Positions 26,114 to 37,000 of a stretch of DNA of 64,000 nt are shown one piece after another; position 1 is the stretch's first letter, and every line of letters begins with the position of its first letter. This stretch comes from Limnospira platensis. Lineage in GTDB: Bacteria > Cyanobacteriota > Cyanobacteriia > Cyanobacteriales > Microcoleaceae. The DNA is taken from assembly GCF_046480435.1 (NCBI RefSeq), contig NZ_PKGC01000008.1. One strand, given 5' to 3'. Made by a program: the position numbers and the translations under genes. The notes beneath the pieces are model-generated. The model did no database searches, had not been told where the DNA came from, and saw only the letters and a list, made by a program, of their open reading frames with translations.

Positions 26114-28300
26114 TTAATTGAATCTATGACAATCTCTATTTTCCAGATGTTTTGATTCTACTGACAACAAATAATCAGGTAATTTTGTATTACACAGGAT
26201 AGCTGACTCTATTTGATGTTGGCTAAGACCTGTAGTTTGTGTTAAGTCTACTTCTCGTAAATCGACATTCTGTAAATCAGCATTCTGTAAATCGGCATTT
26301 CGTAAATCAGCACCCTGTAATTTAGCATTGTGCATTATTGCAGATTCTAAATTAGCTGATTCTAAGTTAGCACCTATTAGGTTAGCACTAATAAGAAAAG
26401 CATTATATAAATCTGCTTTGTAAAGTCTTGCTCCCTGTAAATTAGCATCCAGCAACACTGCTTCACGCAAATTAGCACCATTTAGCCTAGCTTCTTGAAA
26501 GTTAGCTCCTGAAAGTTCGGCTCCTTCAAAATTAATCCCATTGAGATACTTACCACAGAGAGAAATTCTTTCCAAATTATTTTCACCAGTTTTGAGCCGA
26601 TACCATAATAAATGTTTTAATATGGGAGTAGGCTGACAATTTTCCTCAGCTAAAAGTCTTTCTGTCAAATAGATCAAAGATAAATGAATGATAAACAAGA
26701 CTGCTATGGATGGAAACACAAATAGCAGTGATATCCTCAGATATTTTTGTCGCTGACTAGCCTTAATAAATTCCGTGGCTAACTCAGACAATGCCACTTC
26801 CTGAACAGCCGTTTTGCTAAACTCCTGAGCATCCCTAAGAATGCGACTTTGTAACAAATAATCTGGGGATTTATTTTGAGAACGCCACTCCTCTGCATAT
26901 CGCTCAAATTTCTGCTTTTGGTGCAATTGTTCCCGACGTTCACTTAACCAACCTTGTAGCTTATCCCAATTGTGAATTAAGGCTTCGTGGGTGACTTCCA
27001 GAGTTTCACCTCGCTGGAGGTCTTGGGAGGTAGACAGGAAACGGACACCTCTGGCGGAAAAACGCCTAATAATTGATTTTATGGCGGGTTCTTCCTGTTT
27101 ATTGGTAATTAATTCGGAGACTGGAGCGCGGCGGCGGGTGGTTTTTTCGGACTCGTCTAGGTTGACTAAAGCTATAAAAATGCGACGCGCTAATATTTGG
27201 TCTTCTGGAGTTAGGGACTCATATAAACGTTGTACTTCTCCCGCTAAAGCACCCCCCACCCCTCCAATTTTTTCTAAGGTTTCTGCGGGTTCTCTACCAT
27301 CTTCTAAGCCCTCCCAAATGCGTTGTAATGCAAACTGAAGCAATGGGAGAGCGCCTTCCCTTCCTTGGGTTTGTTCAATTAATAGTTTAATGATTGCAGG
27401 CTCGAGGCTATGTCCGGCGAGTTCTGCGGGTTTGGCGATCGCCATTTCTAGCTCTTCTGGCTGCATACTCGGCACCAAAAAGCCATTAGTAGAAAATAAC
27501 CCATCTAACCCCGGATATTGTTGAGTTTCCCGCAAGAAATCACTCCGCATGGTGACAATAACCGAAGTCTGTCGATCTGCATCCTTCGCCGCACAGAGTA
27601 AATTATTAATAAAAGCCTCCCTTTCTTCAGGGTCTTTACAGAGAGTAAAAATTTCCTCAAATTGATCAACCACCACCACCAGAAGCGAGTCATGAATATT
27701 GGGGATTTGATTAGCAATGCGTCGTAAACCTTCATACTCTCCCCTATCGCTGCGATTTTTTAACACCCGTTCAAATTCTGCCGTTTTTTCCACTGGCGAG
27801 GGGTCATTAGTCACAATTCGCGCCAAAACAGTCGCCAAAGATTCCAGGGGATGAGTAGTCGGAAATAATACGGCAATTTTAGCTTTTTGATAAGCGAATA
27901 AAGGTTTTTTATCCAATTCAGGAATTAAACCCGATCGCGTCAATGATGATTTCCCGGAACCAGAAGTTCCATAAATCGGCAAAAATCGACAAGCCGATTC
28001 ATCTTCATTTAAATCGCGGAATTTTTCCCACAGTCGGTCAATTTGCTTTTCTCTCCCAAAAAAGTACATAGAATGTTCTTCTCTAAATACATCTAATCCT
28101 CGATAAGGATTATCACCCAATGGAGTCGGCTTAGTTTCCTTCTCCGTGGGTATTGTATAAGCAGAAGGAGATAAATAAACAGTTACCGAACTTCCTTGAA
28201 TAACATTACCATTAACCTCCCAGGTACGTTGATTAAACCCTCCAGTAATATTAGTGTCATCTTCAAGGGGAGTGTGATTAAGCTCTGATGATTCTACCAT
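26114..28300 (-). CDS. STAND NTPase with N-terminal signalling motif, membrane segment and pentapeptide repeats
   Basis: 728 residues. At 16-36 is a motif with GGFNQRTWEVNGNVIQ that matches the C-terminus of the caspase-like protein encoded just upstream. Then NPYRGLDVFREE and FFGRE introduce the NTPase: Walker A GTSGSGKSS (111-119) and Walker B VVVVDQFEEIF (208-218), followed by a helical and winged-helix-like region to about 520. A hydrophobic segment (about 535-560) predicts membrane anchoring. About 20 pentapeptide repeats (590-700) form the sensor end, where WD40 or TPR repeats usually sit. STAND proteins act as signal-triggered oligomerising switches. It lies 20 bp downstream of the caspase gene, surely one operon. 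What triggers it is unknown. Confidence 0.87.
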   Translation of the reverse strand: MVESSELNHTPLEDDTNITGGFNQRTWEVNGNVIQGSSVTVYLSPSAYTIPTEKETKPTPLGDNPYRGLDVFREEHSMYFFGREKQIDRLWEKFRDLNEDESACRFLPIYGTSGSGKSSLTRSGLIPELDKKPLFAYQKAKIAVLFPTTHPLESLATVLARIVTNDPSPVEKTAEFERVLKNRSDRGEYEGLRRIANQIPNIHDSLLVVVVDQFEEIFTLCKDPEEREAFINNLLCAAKDADRQTSVIVTMRSDFLRETQQYPGLDGLFSTNGFLVPSMQPEELEMAIAKPAELAGHSLEPAIIKLLIEQTQGREGALPLLQFALQRIWEGLEDGREPAETLEKIGGVGGALAGEVQRLYESLTPEDQILARRIFIALVNLDESEKTTRRRAPVSELITNKQEEPAIKSIIRRFSARGVRFLSTSQDLQRGETLEVTHEALIHNWDKLQGWLSERREQLHQKQKFERYAEEWRSQNKSPDYLLQSRILRDAQEFSKTAVQEVALSELATEFIKASQRQKYLRISLLFVFPSIAVLFIIHLSLIYLTERLLAEENCQPTPILKHLLWYRLKTGENNLERISLCGKYLNGINFEGAELSGANFQEARLNGANLREAVLLDANLQGARLYKADLYNAFLISANLIGANLESANLESAIMHNAKLQGADLRNADLQNADLQNVDLREVDLTQTTGLSQHQIESAILCNTKLPDYLLSVESKHLENRDCHRFN

Positions 28301-28320
28301 GACTATTTACCAGCCAATTA

Positions 28321-29367
28321 CTATTCATCTTCCGAGTCATTTGTTTGCCGTTTTTTCGCACCGATAACCACATCTCGCTGTGATTGAATCACATCACCGC
28401 TAACCTTCCAACCCGGTTGATTAAACCCCCCAGAAATATGGGTTTCCTGTTTCCCAATTTCTCCCACATTTCCAGCAATATTAGTTTGATTGTCAACGGT
28501 TTGGTCTTTTTGGTCAAACACCACCGAAGGTTGAGACTTAGCCGCCGTTTCCGTTTCCGCTTCTTCTGTGGCTTGGGGAAATGGCAACCCTTTGGGTTCT
28601 ATGCTTCCCCCGGCGTAATAAGCCACCACAAAATTATCAGCCTTTTCATAGTGCAAAACCGGGTGTTGTCGGTCTTGGGTGCGGGTGGGGACGACCTGGC
28701 GAGTATGTAAAGCTAAATCGGCGACTCTCACGGAACCATCTTTTTTAGCCACCCCAGAACCACAGAAGGCTTCCATTAAAGCTAGGGTAAATTCGCTGTA
28801 TTGTTTGTGTTTATAAACATAGGATAATTGGTCTTCCTGACAGGAAGCAATCAAGGCTTTTCCTCTGCCTTCTTGTAATAACTTGATGGCTTCTGGTGGT
28901 AAAGGAGAGGCAGCGATTTCTAGTCCTGGTACTTTGGCTTCTCCCACCCCTCCCGCATGGCAACAGTCCAATAAAATTAACAGTTTTTGGGAGGTAATAG
29001 CTTTAAGTTTTTCGGCAAATTCCTGACCACTAATGGCGGTTTGATAGAGTTTATTAATACTGTAACCATAGGGCATGAGATAATAAAACTCTCCGGTAGG
29101 TGAGGCGACTTGATAACCATGACCGGAAAAATAGATCACTACAGTTGACTCGGAATTGGTGGTTTTAGCTAGGTTATCTAAGGCTTCTAATACTTGAAGG
29201 CGATCGGCTTTTTCATTAACTAATAATGTCACCTGTTCTGGTGGATAGGCGCATCTGGAAGGGTCGGTGAGAATGGCAGCTAAACCCTTAGCATCATTAA
29301 CCGTGTTGGGTAAATCTTGACCAACCCCAATTACCAAAGCGTGTCCGTTTTTATAAGTGCTAGACAT
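28321..29367 (-). CDS. Caspase-like protease (C14, metacaspase/orthocaspase type) with C-terminal signalling motif
   Basis: 348 residues. The p20-like domain has the catalytic dyad H83 in YFSGHGYQ and C136 in LLDCCHAGG. Cyanobacterial orthocaspases cleave after basic residues, and some are implicated in programmed cell death. After about 255 comes a Pro/Glu-rich linker. The tail at 309-336 carries GGFNQPGWKVSGDVIQ, which is 14 of 29 identical (over 308-336) to the STAND partner's N-terminus, with a weaker copy (TNIAGNVGEIG) just before it. This is the layout expected if the STAND protein recruits or nucleates the protease. The gene leads the two-gene operon and follows ftsZ after a terminator. 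Confidence 0.9.
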   Translation of the reverse strand: MSSTYKNGHALVIGVGQDLPNTVNDAKGLAAILTDPSRCAYPPEQVTLLVNEKADRLQVLEALDNLAKTTNSESTVVIYFSGHGYQVASPTGEFYYLMPYGYSINKLYQTAISGQEFAEKLKAITSQKLLILLDCCHAGGVGEAKVPGLEIAASPLPPEAIKLLQEGRGKALIASCQEDQLSYVYKHKQYSEFTLALMEAFCGSGVAKKDGSVRVADLALHTRQVVPTRTQDRQHPVLHYEKADNFVVAYYAGGSIEPKGLPFPQATEEAETETAAKSQPSVVFDQKDQTVDNQTNIAGNVGEIGKQETHISGGFNQPGWKVSGDVIQSQRDVVIGAKKRQTNDSEDE

Positions 29368-29484
29368 AATTAAATGGCAACTATAAATTTCCCTTCTGAT
29401 ACCTACAAGCTAACCTCAGATCCGGAAAGCGGCTCAGAGTTTAATTATTGCTTAACTTTTGGTGTACTGATGACCCTGAGCGCC

Positions 29485-29546
29485 AAATTCCCACAAATAA
29501 CCCTCCACCCCCGATAATCAGAGGGGTTGAGGGGGGATGGGAATTT
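29485..29546 (-). terminator. Terminator-like hairpin after ftsZ
   Basis: AAATTCCCA (29485-29493) is complementary to TGGGAATTT (29538-29546), with further CCCCTC/GAGGGG-type pairing inside. It begins about 10 nt after the ftsZ stop on the minus strand and separates ftsZ from the caspase gene. Confidence 0.6.
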
Positions 29547-29554
29547 TTGATGCT

Positions 29555-30838
29555 CTAGCGACCAGGAGGCGGACGGCGGCGGCGGAGAAAATCAGGAATA
29601 TCAAGTTCCTGGGGTTGAGGTGGTGGCTCAGGAGCGGGAGTGGGTATAGTACGCTGCTGAGGAATAGAAGTTATGGGTCGAGACAAAGGAACCTCTCTGC
29701 CGGATTGGGGAACAGTAGATTTAGCCTCACCGGTGAACCCGGTGGCAATGACGGTAATTTTGACTTCACCCTGCATCCGTTCATCAATGACGGCTCCAAA
29801 AATAATATTAGCATTAGGATCGACGACCTCATAAATGGTCTCGGCGGCAGCATTGACCTCATGCAAGGTCAGGTCACAACCTCCAGTAATATTAAATACA
29901 ACTCCCCGCGCTCCCTCAATGGAGGACTCTAATAAGGGGGAAGAAATAGCAGTTAAGGCAGCTTCGCGCGCTCGTGACTTACCAGAACCAATGCCAATAC
30001 CCAATAAAGCGGAACCGGCATCAGCCATAACGGCGCGGACATCAGCAAAGTCCACATTCACCAATCCGGGAATGGTAATAATATCAGAAATACCCTGAAC
30101 CCCCTGGCGCAATACATCATCAGCATAGCGGAAGGCTTCCTGTACAGGGGTTTGCTCATTAATAACGGACAGGAGCTTATTGTTAGGAATCACAATGAGG
30201 GTATCAACGCGAGTTTGAAGGGCGGCAATTCCCTCATCAGCCTGAGAAATGCGTCGCCGTCCCTCAAAGGTGAAAGGACGGGTAACTACGCCAATAGTTA
30301 AGGCTCCAACTTCTTTGGCTATTTCGGCGACAATAGGAGCGCCACCGGTACCAGTGCCGCCACCTAGACCAGCGGTAATAAATACCAAATCGGCACCGTC
30401 TAAGGCTTGGGCGATTTCATCGCGGGACTCTTCAGCGGCTTTTTGACCGATCGCCGGATTTCCGCCAGCTCCCAAACCTCTGGTCAGTTTTTGACCAACC
30501 TGAAGGCGTTTAGATGCTTTAGACTGAGTAAGGGCTTGGGCATCGGTATTGACGGCCCAAAACTCAACACCGGAGACCTCGCTATCAATCATCCGGTTAA
30601 TGGCATTTCCGCCACTTCCCCCTACACCAATAACTTTAATTTTGGCAGCGTTGCTAGGCACAATATCACTACTCCAGGACTGTTCGTTAGGGACGGCGTT
30701 ACCATCATTATTAAGATTGTTTAATCCTTCATTTTGGCGAAAGGGGTTAGCCGATTCTGCTGCCGTCCACAGGCTGGCTTTTCCTTCAGGTTGGTTGTTA
30801 TTTGGGGTAGAACCCAGATTGCTCTTATCAAGCATCAT
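29555..30838 (-). CDS. ftsZ: Cell division protein FtsZ
   Basis: A 427-residue tubulin-like GTPase that forms the Z-ring. Residues 1-60 are a long, Asn-rich, poorly ordered extension typical of cyanobacterial FtsZ. The GTPase core contains IKVIGVGGSGGNAINRM, the tubulin signature GGGTGTGGAP, and the T7 loop NVDFADVRAVM that completes the partner's active site. The C-terminus has a Pro-rich linker and the peptide IPDFLRRRR that binds SepF/FtsA-type anchors. It lies downstream of ftsQ on the same strand. The 272-bp gap between them suggests ftsZ also has its own promoter. Confidence 0.98.
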   Translation of the reverse strand: MMLDKSNLGSTPNNNQPEGKASLWTAAESANPFRQNEGLNNLNNDGNAVPNEQSWSSDIVPSNAAKIKVIGVGGSGGNAINRMIDSEVSGVEFWAVNTDAQALTQSKASKRLQVGQKLTRGLGAGGNPAIGQKAAEESRDEIAQALDGADLVFITAGLGGGTGTGGAPIVAEIAKEVGALTIGVVTRPFTFEGRRRISQADEGIAALQTRVDTLIVIPNNKLLSVINEQTPVQEAFRYADDVLRQGVQGISDIITIPGLVNVDFADVRAVMADAGSALLGIGIGSGKSRAREAALTAISSPLLESSIEGARGVVFNITGGCDLTLHEVNAAAETIYEVVDPNANIIFGAVIDERMQGEVKITVIATGFTGEAKSTVPQSGREVPLSRPITSIPQQRTIPTPAPEPPPQPQELDIPDFLRRRRPPPGR

Positions 30839-31110
30839 TTTAAGTATTTGGGGTAGATGAATCAGTTTTAATATTTAAACAAGTCCGAGTCAACTAAGTT
30901 TGTTTAAGTTGAACTAACAACCCAGAACGCTAATATAGCAGTGATCAGGACAGTAGGACTCAGATAGTTAGTGACACCTAGATGGTCAAGTATTTTTCTC
31001 TTGGTTCCAGTTTAAGCTGTTCCTGGCTATGAATACTGACCTTGGGAACCTCTCCCCAGTCCTGGTTAGTTTAATGATGATTTAAACCACCCAGAGATAT
31101 AGTCAAGGGT

Positions 31111-31953
31111 TCACTTGGAGAAGGAAGCCTCGGATAGTGATGATTTATCTGAGATCATCAACACCAAGGGAGAGTTAGGATTTCTGAGATCAATGTAGTC
31201 CACTTGACTAACATCAAGTTGTTCCGGCAATTTTCTCATGCGATCGATAACCTGCAATTGTTCCCAAAAGTGTGTACTGTATGAGCCAATATGCACCTCG
31301 CCGACCTCAGTCATTAAAATAATATTAGCCGGATTCTGCCAGTCAATTTCATAGATGTCAACCGGGGAGCGACTCAGATCGCTATACATCTGCTGCCAAT
31401 GGGGTAGATATTGTTCAAAGTTACCGATTACTCTCAGATTTGGCAGTTGACCTGTTTGTTCTAGCTCAGTATAACTTGATAATGGCATCCAACTACCTTC
31501 AGCATCCAACCAGCCGACGGTGGGCTCAGTTCCTGGGGTAGTGTTTCCTATGCTTGGTTGAGCGATCGCCACAGGTTCTCGTTCAGTCACCTCTATAGTA
31601 AGGCGGGGAGGAAATACCTGCCGAATCACGATCGCTTCTGATATGGGAGCATTATCGATCAAGGCTTGTTGAATAGCTGCTGGTTGAATTTGCCACACTG
31701 ATTGAGGATAGGACAAAGGCAAGTGTGAGCGAATATTGTGCTGAGAAAGTAACTGATTACCCTTAATCTCGACCTGTTCAGCTTCTTTAATTAACCAAAT
31801 CGGCTGACTAATTCCCCAAAATACTCCCCCAGAAATACCTCCGACCGCCAGAACCTGCCACATCACCCGAACCAATTTCAAACGTCGCTGACGGCGCAGT
31901 TGTCGTCGGCGAGTTCCTAATTGATTGCGAGAAGTAAACACAATATTGGCCAT
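31111..31953 (-). CDS. ftsQ: Cell division protein FtsQ/DivIB
   Basis: 280 residues, bitopic. A short basic cytoplasmic N-terminus (RRRQLRRQRR) precedes one membrane segment (about 28-50). A POTRA domain follows (VEIKGNQLLSQHNIRSHLPL..., about 57-130), then the FtsQ beta domain to about 265. FtsQ links early ring proteins to the septal peptidoglycan machinery. The ftsQ-ftsZ order is usual for cyanobacteria. Its start is 147 bp from the divergent AAA ATPase gene. Confidence 0.92.
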   Translation of the reverse strand: MANIVFTSRNQLGTRRRQLRRQRRLKLVRVMWQVLAVGGISGGVFWGISQPIWLIKEAEQVEIKGNQLLSQHNIRSHLPLSYPQSVWQIQPAAIQQALIDNAPISEAIVIRQVFPPRLTIEVTEREPVAIAQPSIGNTTPGTEPTVGWLDAEGSWMPLSSYTELEQTGQLPNLRVIGNFEQYLPHWQQMYSDLSRSPVDIYEIDWQNPANIILMTEVGEVHIGSYSTHFWEQLQVIDRMRKLPEQLDVSQVDYIDLRNPNSPLVLMISDKSSLSEASFSK

Positions 31954-32100
31954 TCCTAATTTTTGTCCCTTCTAATTCCCTTATTTAAAAGACTATCCCC
32001 CTTGACTGCTATTCCCCTAGTGGGGGGACAAACCACATCCCTAGCGTATCAGCATCATCCTACACTCAAAACGAGGCATCGTAACATAACTGAGTCAATT

Positions 32101-33453
32101 ATGGTTGAACTTAACCTGAACCAATTTTACAAAGCCTGCAATCCCAGTAAAACCATTGACATGGCGAATCTGGAAGATCAGCAGTATTATATCGATTTTT
32201 CGTCAGTTCGCGGCAGCAATATTGTTCGCGAGTTAAGCCGCACTATCACATTGCTTTCCGGTGATGAACCCACCTGTCAGTTATTCTCTGGACACATTGG
32301 CTGCGGGAAATCTACAGAACTGTTTAGACTCAAAGACAGCCTGGAGCAACAAGGATACCATGTAGTTTACTTTGAGTCATCCCAGGACCTGGATATGGCT
32401 GATGTTGACATCAGTGATATTGTACTGGCGATCGCCCGTCAAGTGAGCGAAAGCATTCAAACTGCCGCAGTCCAGTTAAAACCCGGATACTTCGGCCGCC
32501 TGTTTACGGAGATTGGCGATTTTTTGCAAACCCCCATTGAATTATCTGGTGAGGCCGAAATTTCCGTTGGTATTGCCAGAATTACGGCTCGCACCAAAGA
32601 TTCCCCTAAATTGAGATCTCAACTGCGACAATACCTCGAACCGAGGGTTAGCACTATTTTAGAAGCCATTAATGAGGAACTCCTGAAACCCGCTAACGAG
32701 ACTCTCAAAAAGAGAGGCAAAAACGGGTTAGTGGTGATTGTTGATAATTTAGATCGGGTAGATAATTCCCCTAAATCCTGGGGACGTACTCAGCCAGAAT
32801 ATTTATTTGTTGATCGGGGTGAGCAACTCAGACGGCTACATTGTCATGTGGTCTATACAATTCCTTTAACTTTAATGTTTTCTAATGATTATGGTCGGCT
32901 TTCTAGTCGATTTGGGGTGAAACCAAAAGTCTTGCCGATGGTTCCAGTATGCAATCGAGATGGTTCAGATAATCCCCAAGGTATGGCTTTATTGCAACAG
33001 ATGGTTTTAGCGCGTGCTTTCCCGACTTTACCACCCGAAGAACGGATTTCTTATATTCCCGAATTGTTTGAGACCCCCCAAGTTCTCGATCGCCTCTGTC
33101 GGGTTAGTGGCGGTCACATGAGACGATTACTAATGTTAATGTACAGTTGTCTACAGCAGGATGATCCACCTTTTTCGGCTGATTGTTTAGAAACGGTAAT
33201 TCGGGAGTATCGCGATGACCTATTAGGAGCTATTACCGATGACGAGTGGGATTTACTTTTGCAAGTAGTCGCCAATCAAAGCGTGCGCGGGGAAGATGAA
33301 TGTCAAACCCTCTTGCGGAGTATGTTTGTCTTTGAATATCGCGATCGCTCTGGTCGTTGGTTTGGCATTAACCCAGCTTTGATAGATACACCCAAATATC
33401 AAAATTGGCAACTTAATAAATCTCCCACTCATCCACCAGCAGCCATGAATTAA
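32101..33453 (+). CDS. AAA/KAP-like P-loop ATPase of unknown role
   Basis: 450 residues from ATG 32101 (MVELNLNQF). An in-frame upstream TTG at 31963 would add 46 residues that look non-coding. Walker A lies at about 65-72 in FSGHIGCGKSTELF, and Walker B at about 211-217 in VVIVDNLDRVD. The segment after it (PEYLFVDRGEQLRRLHCHVVYTIPL) resembles the sensor regions of NTPases in signalling ATPases. No DNA-binding, membrane or repeat domain is seen. The function is unknown. Together with the neighbouring STAND genes it makes three signalling-type NTPases in 13 kb. Confidence 0.75.
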   Translation: MVELNLNQFYKACNPSKTIDMANLEDQQYYIDFSSVRGSNIVRELSRTITLLSGDEPTCQLFSGHIGCGKSTELFRLKDSLEQQGYHVVYFESSQDLDMADVDISDIVLAIARQVSESIQTAAVQLKPGYFGRLFTEIGDFLQTPIELSGEAEISVGIARITARTKDSPKLRSQLRQYLEPRVSTILEAINEELLKPANETLKKRGKNGLVVIVDNLDRVDNSPKSWGRTQPEYLFVDRGEQLRRLHCHVVYTIPLTLMFSNDYGRLSSRFGVKPKVLPMVPVCNRDGSDNPQGMALLQQMVLARAFPTLPPEERISYIPELFETPQVLDRLCRVSGGHMRRLLMLMYSCLQQDDPPFSADCLETVIREYRDDLLGAITDDEWDLLLQVVANQSVRGEDECQTLLRSMFVFEYRDRSGRWFGINPALIDTPKYQNWQLNKSPTHPPAAMN

Positions 33454-34013
33454 TTAGTATCTGCTCAATATCTGCCAATAAGTCCTAATTAAGACCATCT
33501 ACCAGCCGATATTATGGTCAGACATATCGGTTATTTTTTGCTGCCAATTTTACCGGAAATTTCGGCCAAGATAGCGACTAGTTTTTCAGGTTTTCTCGCA
33601 CAAAAATTACGGGAAGTGTTAAATTTTTATTTTTTTTTTAAAATTTATCATTATCATGTATAATAAGTAGGAGTCAGGGTGTAGTTTAGTCACAATGCCA
33701 GCATACTATAAGTCAGATTGTAGTGAGAGCGTTGAGCATTGGGGGGCCACAGCCACCAGTGTTAATCAACCACAGAAATCACGCTATAGTATTTTGACTA
33801 ATGAAAAATTGATTGAGTATTGCTATCTGTACTGGATGGTAATTTTCAATTAATTGTGAATATTTAATGATGTCTAAGCCACCGACTGGATAGGCATCTA
33901 TAATCTCAGGGAATCAGCCACAATTGGAGCCGGGGAAACTCCAAAATTATCAATCCTCACCTAACGAATACTGATTAAATAGCCACCCTCAACTCACCGG
34001 GTTAAATTCAGCC
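33454..34013 (+). promoter_or_regulatory. 560-bp leader region before the WD40-STAND gene, with a -10-like box
   Basis: TATAAT at 33659-33664 follows a T-rich tract (33627-33640) and is a good -10 element, though no clear -35 box is present. If used, it gives a leader of about 340 nt. A 52-codon frame (33695-33853) lies inside it and is listed separately. Nothing else was recognised. Confidence 0.4.
33695..33853 (+). CDS. Possible small leader ORF (52 codons)
   Basis: ATG 33695, about 30 nt after a TATAAT box, opens a 52-codon frame rich in Tyr and Ser, ending LIEYCYLYWMVIFN. No ribosome-binding site is close to the start and no homology is recognised. It may be chance, or a small protein or leader peptide. 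Confidence 0.2.
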   Translation: MPAYYKSDCSESVEHWGATATSVNQPQKSRYSILTNEKLIEYCYLYWMVIFN

Positions 34014-37000
34014 ATGACTAATCAATTAACGCCTCAGCAATTCGAGAGCCAAAATCAGCGATCGCTACAGAGATTAGCCCGTGCTATTTCCTTTTCACAA
34101 GGTCAATTTTCTCTAATTTTAGTAAGTTGTAACTACTCCTATCTACAAACCAAAGTTATCAAGCAATTACAGCAAAAATTACCGGAAGCAGAGACCATTC
34201 AAAACATCACCCTAGCGCCGGAAGTTACCACCCTCTACACGACATTATTAGAGCGCATAGCCACCCCTACCCCTAGCGCCATCATGGTTATGGGTTTAGA
34301 CAGGGTGGAAGCCTTAGAAACCCTGTTAAGTTCCACCAACCAAGTCCGGGATGAATTTCGCAAGAATTTTTCCTGTCCTTTAGTATTGTGGATAACAGAT
34401 ATCCTAGCCAAAAAACTAATCCGACTAGCACCAGACTTTAAAAGTTGGGCGGCGGCTACGATTAAATTTGAAATGGCGACCCCGGACTTGATTAAATCAC
34501 TGACCCTCCAAGGTAACACGCTGTTTTCCTTAGCCGAATTACGAATTAGGTCAGGAGAATTGCACAGCCGCCAGTTTTATAGCCGGTCAAAAGCGCCTAA
34601 ATATGACCTAAGTATTGGTTCCATTCGTCGCCGGGAATTAGAATTAGCTTGGAAAGATTTACAACAAAGGGAAGTGGAAATTAACCTATTTCTCCAAGCC
34701 ACTAAACAATTTATTTTGGGCTTAGATGAAGATGCTGAAGACCGAGGAGATAAGGCGCGTGTTCATTATCAACAAAGTTTAGCCGATCTGGACAATTGGA
34801 TATCTACCAGCGCAACCAGTCGCGACCCCTATCAATTTATTTATCCCATTTCCTACCAAGTCATCCGGGGGATTATCTTATTTCATATTGCTTTAAACGA
34901 TCGCCTAAAAGCGGTGCGATCGCGACACATTCCCCAGGTCAAATCGCCGGGTAATAAGGTCAAATTTCTGCATTCAGCCAAAACCCACCTAGAAGAATCC
35001 CGTCAGGCTTTTGAAACAGCAGGAAGACCAGATTTAGTAGCTGGAATCCTCTGTTATTTAGGGGATGTTCTGAAGGGTTTATACCAATGGGATGATTTAC
35101 AGAACCTAGCGGAAACCGGCATTAAAATCCATTTAGCGTATGGTTGCGATCGGCAATTAGCCCAAGATTATGGATTTCTGGCTGAAGTAGCCCTTCAGCA
35201 GAAAAAATGGCATAAAGCCTTAGAACTAACTAAACTAGCCCTAGCAATTATTGACTCGGAAAAGCGCCCCAATGAACGGGGAACTTATCTGCTGCTATTA
35301 GCTCGCAGTTACAAACATTTGAATGAATGGGAACAAGCAATTAAGGAACTAGAAACCGCCCGCTTAGAAACCTCCCCCAGTTATGATCCACAGTTGTATA
35401 TTGATATTCTGGCTGAATTGCGCCATATTTACTACGAAAAAGGTCAATATTTAAAAGCATTTCGGATTAAACAAAGACAACGAGAAGTTGAGCATCAATA
35501 CGGTTTTAGGGCTTTTATTGGAGTTCATCAATTGCAGCCTTCTAAACAGGCATTAAATTCTGTTATTAACCACAAAAACAATATCTCAAAATCGGCTATT
35601 AGTCCCGGCTTTGATATGACTAATAATAGTCGGGATCAAGATATTAATAATCTGATTCACAGGTTAGGGCGAGATGATCATAAATTAATTGTGCTACATG
35701 GTAGTTCTGGAGTCGGGAAAAGTTCCTTAATTAATGCGGGTTTAGTACCAGCGATGGCGGAAATTAGTTTAGGGGCTCGTAATGTTCTACCCGTGGTAAT
35801 TAATAGTTATACAGACTGGGTACGAGAACTGGAAGCGGCTTTAGCGGAAGCCTTAATTAATCAAGATAATCTGAATATTAAAAGCCAGAATTTAAAACGA
35901 CTTTGGTATCGGAAAATTATCAAGGCTTCCCAAGGTAATGTTATATGTAATAGCACGGGTATTGAATCTTTGAATAATCGCGATCGCACCTCATATATTC
36001 TGCATCCCGATTCATTTATTAACAGTCGTCTCCAGAAAAATGCCGACCAAAATCTCCTGACTGTTATCATTTTTGACCAATTTGAGGAATTCTTTTTTCT
36101 CTGTCGCGATCGCTCCCAGCGCCAGACATTTTATGAGTTTTTAAATCTCTGTCTAAATGTCCCTTTTGTTAAGGTAATCATTTCCCTGCGAGAAGAATGT
36201 CTAGCCTGGTTATTAGAATCGGAATATTTATCTCCATTAGATGCCATAAATAACAACATTTTAGATAAACATATCCGCTACCATTTACGAGATTTTAGTA
36301 AAGCGGAAGCCCACCGAGTGATTCAGTCTTTAAGCAAACGTGCTAACTTTAATTTAGAGCCAGCTTTAATTGATAAATTAGTGGAAGATTTAGCCGATGA
36401 ACGCTCGTTGGTCAGACCAATTGAGTTACAGCTTGTTGGTTCCCAACTCCAGGAAGAACAACTCCGAGGAATCACCACCTTAGCGGAATATGAAAGACTG
36501 GGAGACCATCCCAAAAACCAACTAATCGAGCATTTTATTAATGGTATTATTGAAGACTGCGGCCCCCCAAATGCTAATGCAGCCTGGGATATTTTATTTG
36601 CTCTGACGGATGAAAAACTAGCTCGTCCGTTGAAAACGCGATCGCAATTAATCGCCGCCATTAGACCCGATCCATCTATGGTAAATCAGGGCAAATTTTC
36701 CGATAATGAACCCAGCCATAATCATCATGCTTTCATTGATATTATCTTAGAATCAGGATTGCTGCTGCGTCAACATGAGCAACCAGAAGACCGCTATCAA
36801 CTAATGTATAATTATCTAGTATTTCCCATCCGAGAAAGCTATGGAATTTTAGCCCAAAAGCGTCAGACAGCCATTGAAAAGAAACTGCAACAAAGTCTGA
36901 AAGCCAAAACCCAAGCCGAAGCGGCTCAAAGCCAAAGCGAACAACAACTGATACACCGGAATCGACTCTTAAAACAACTGCTTTGTGTGTCGATTGTCGC

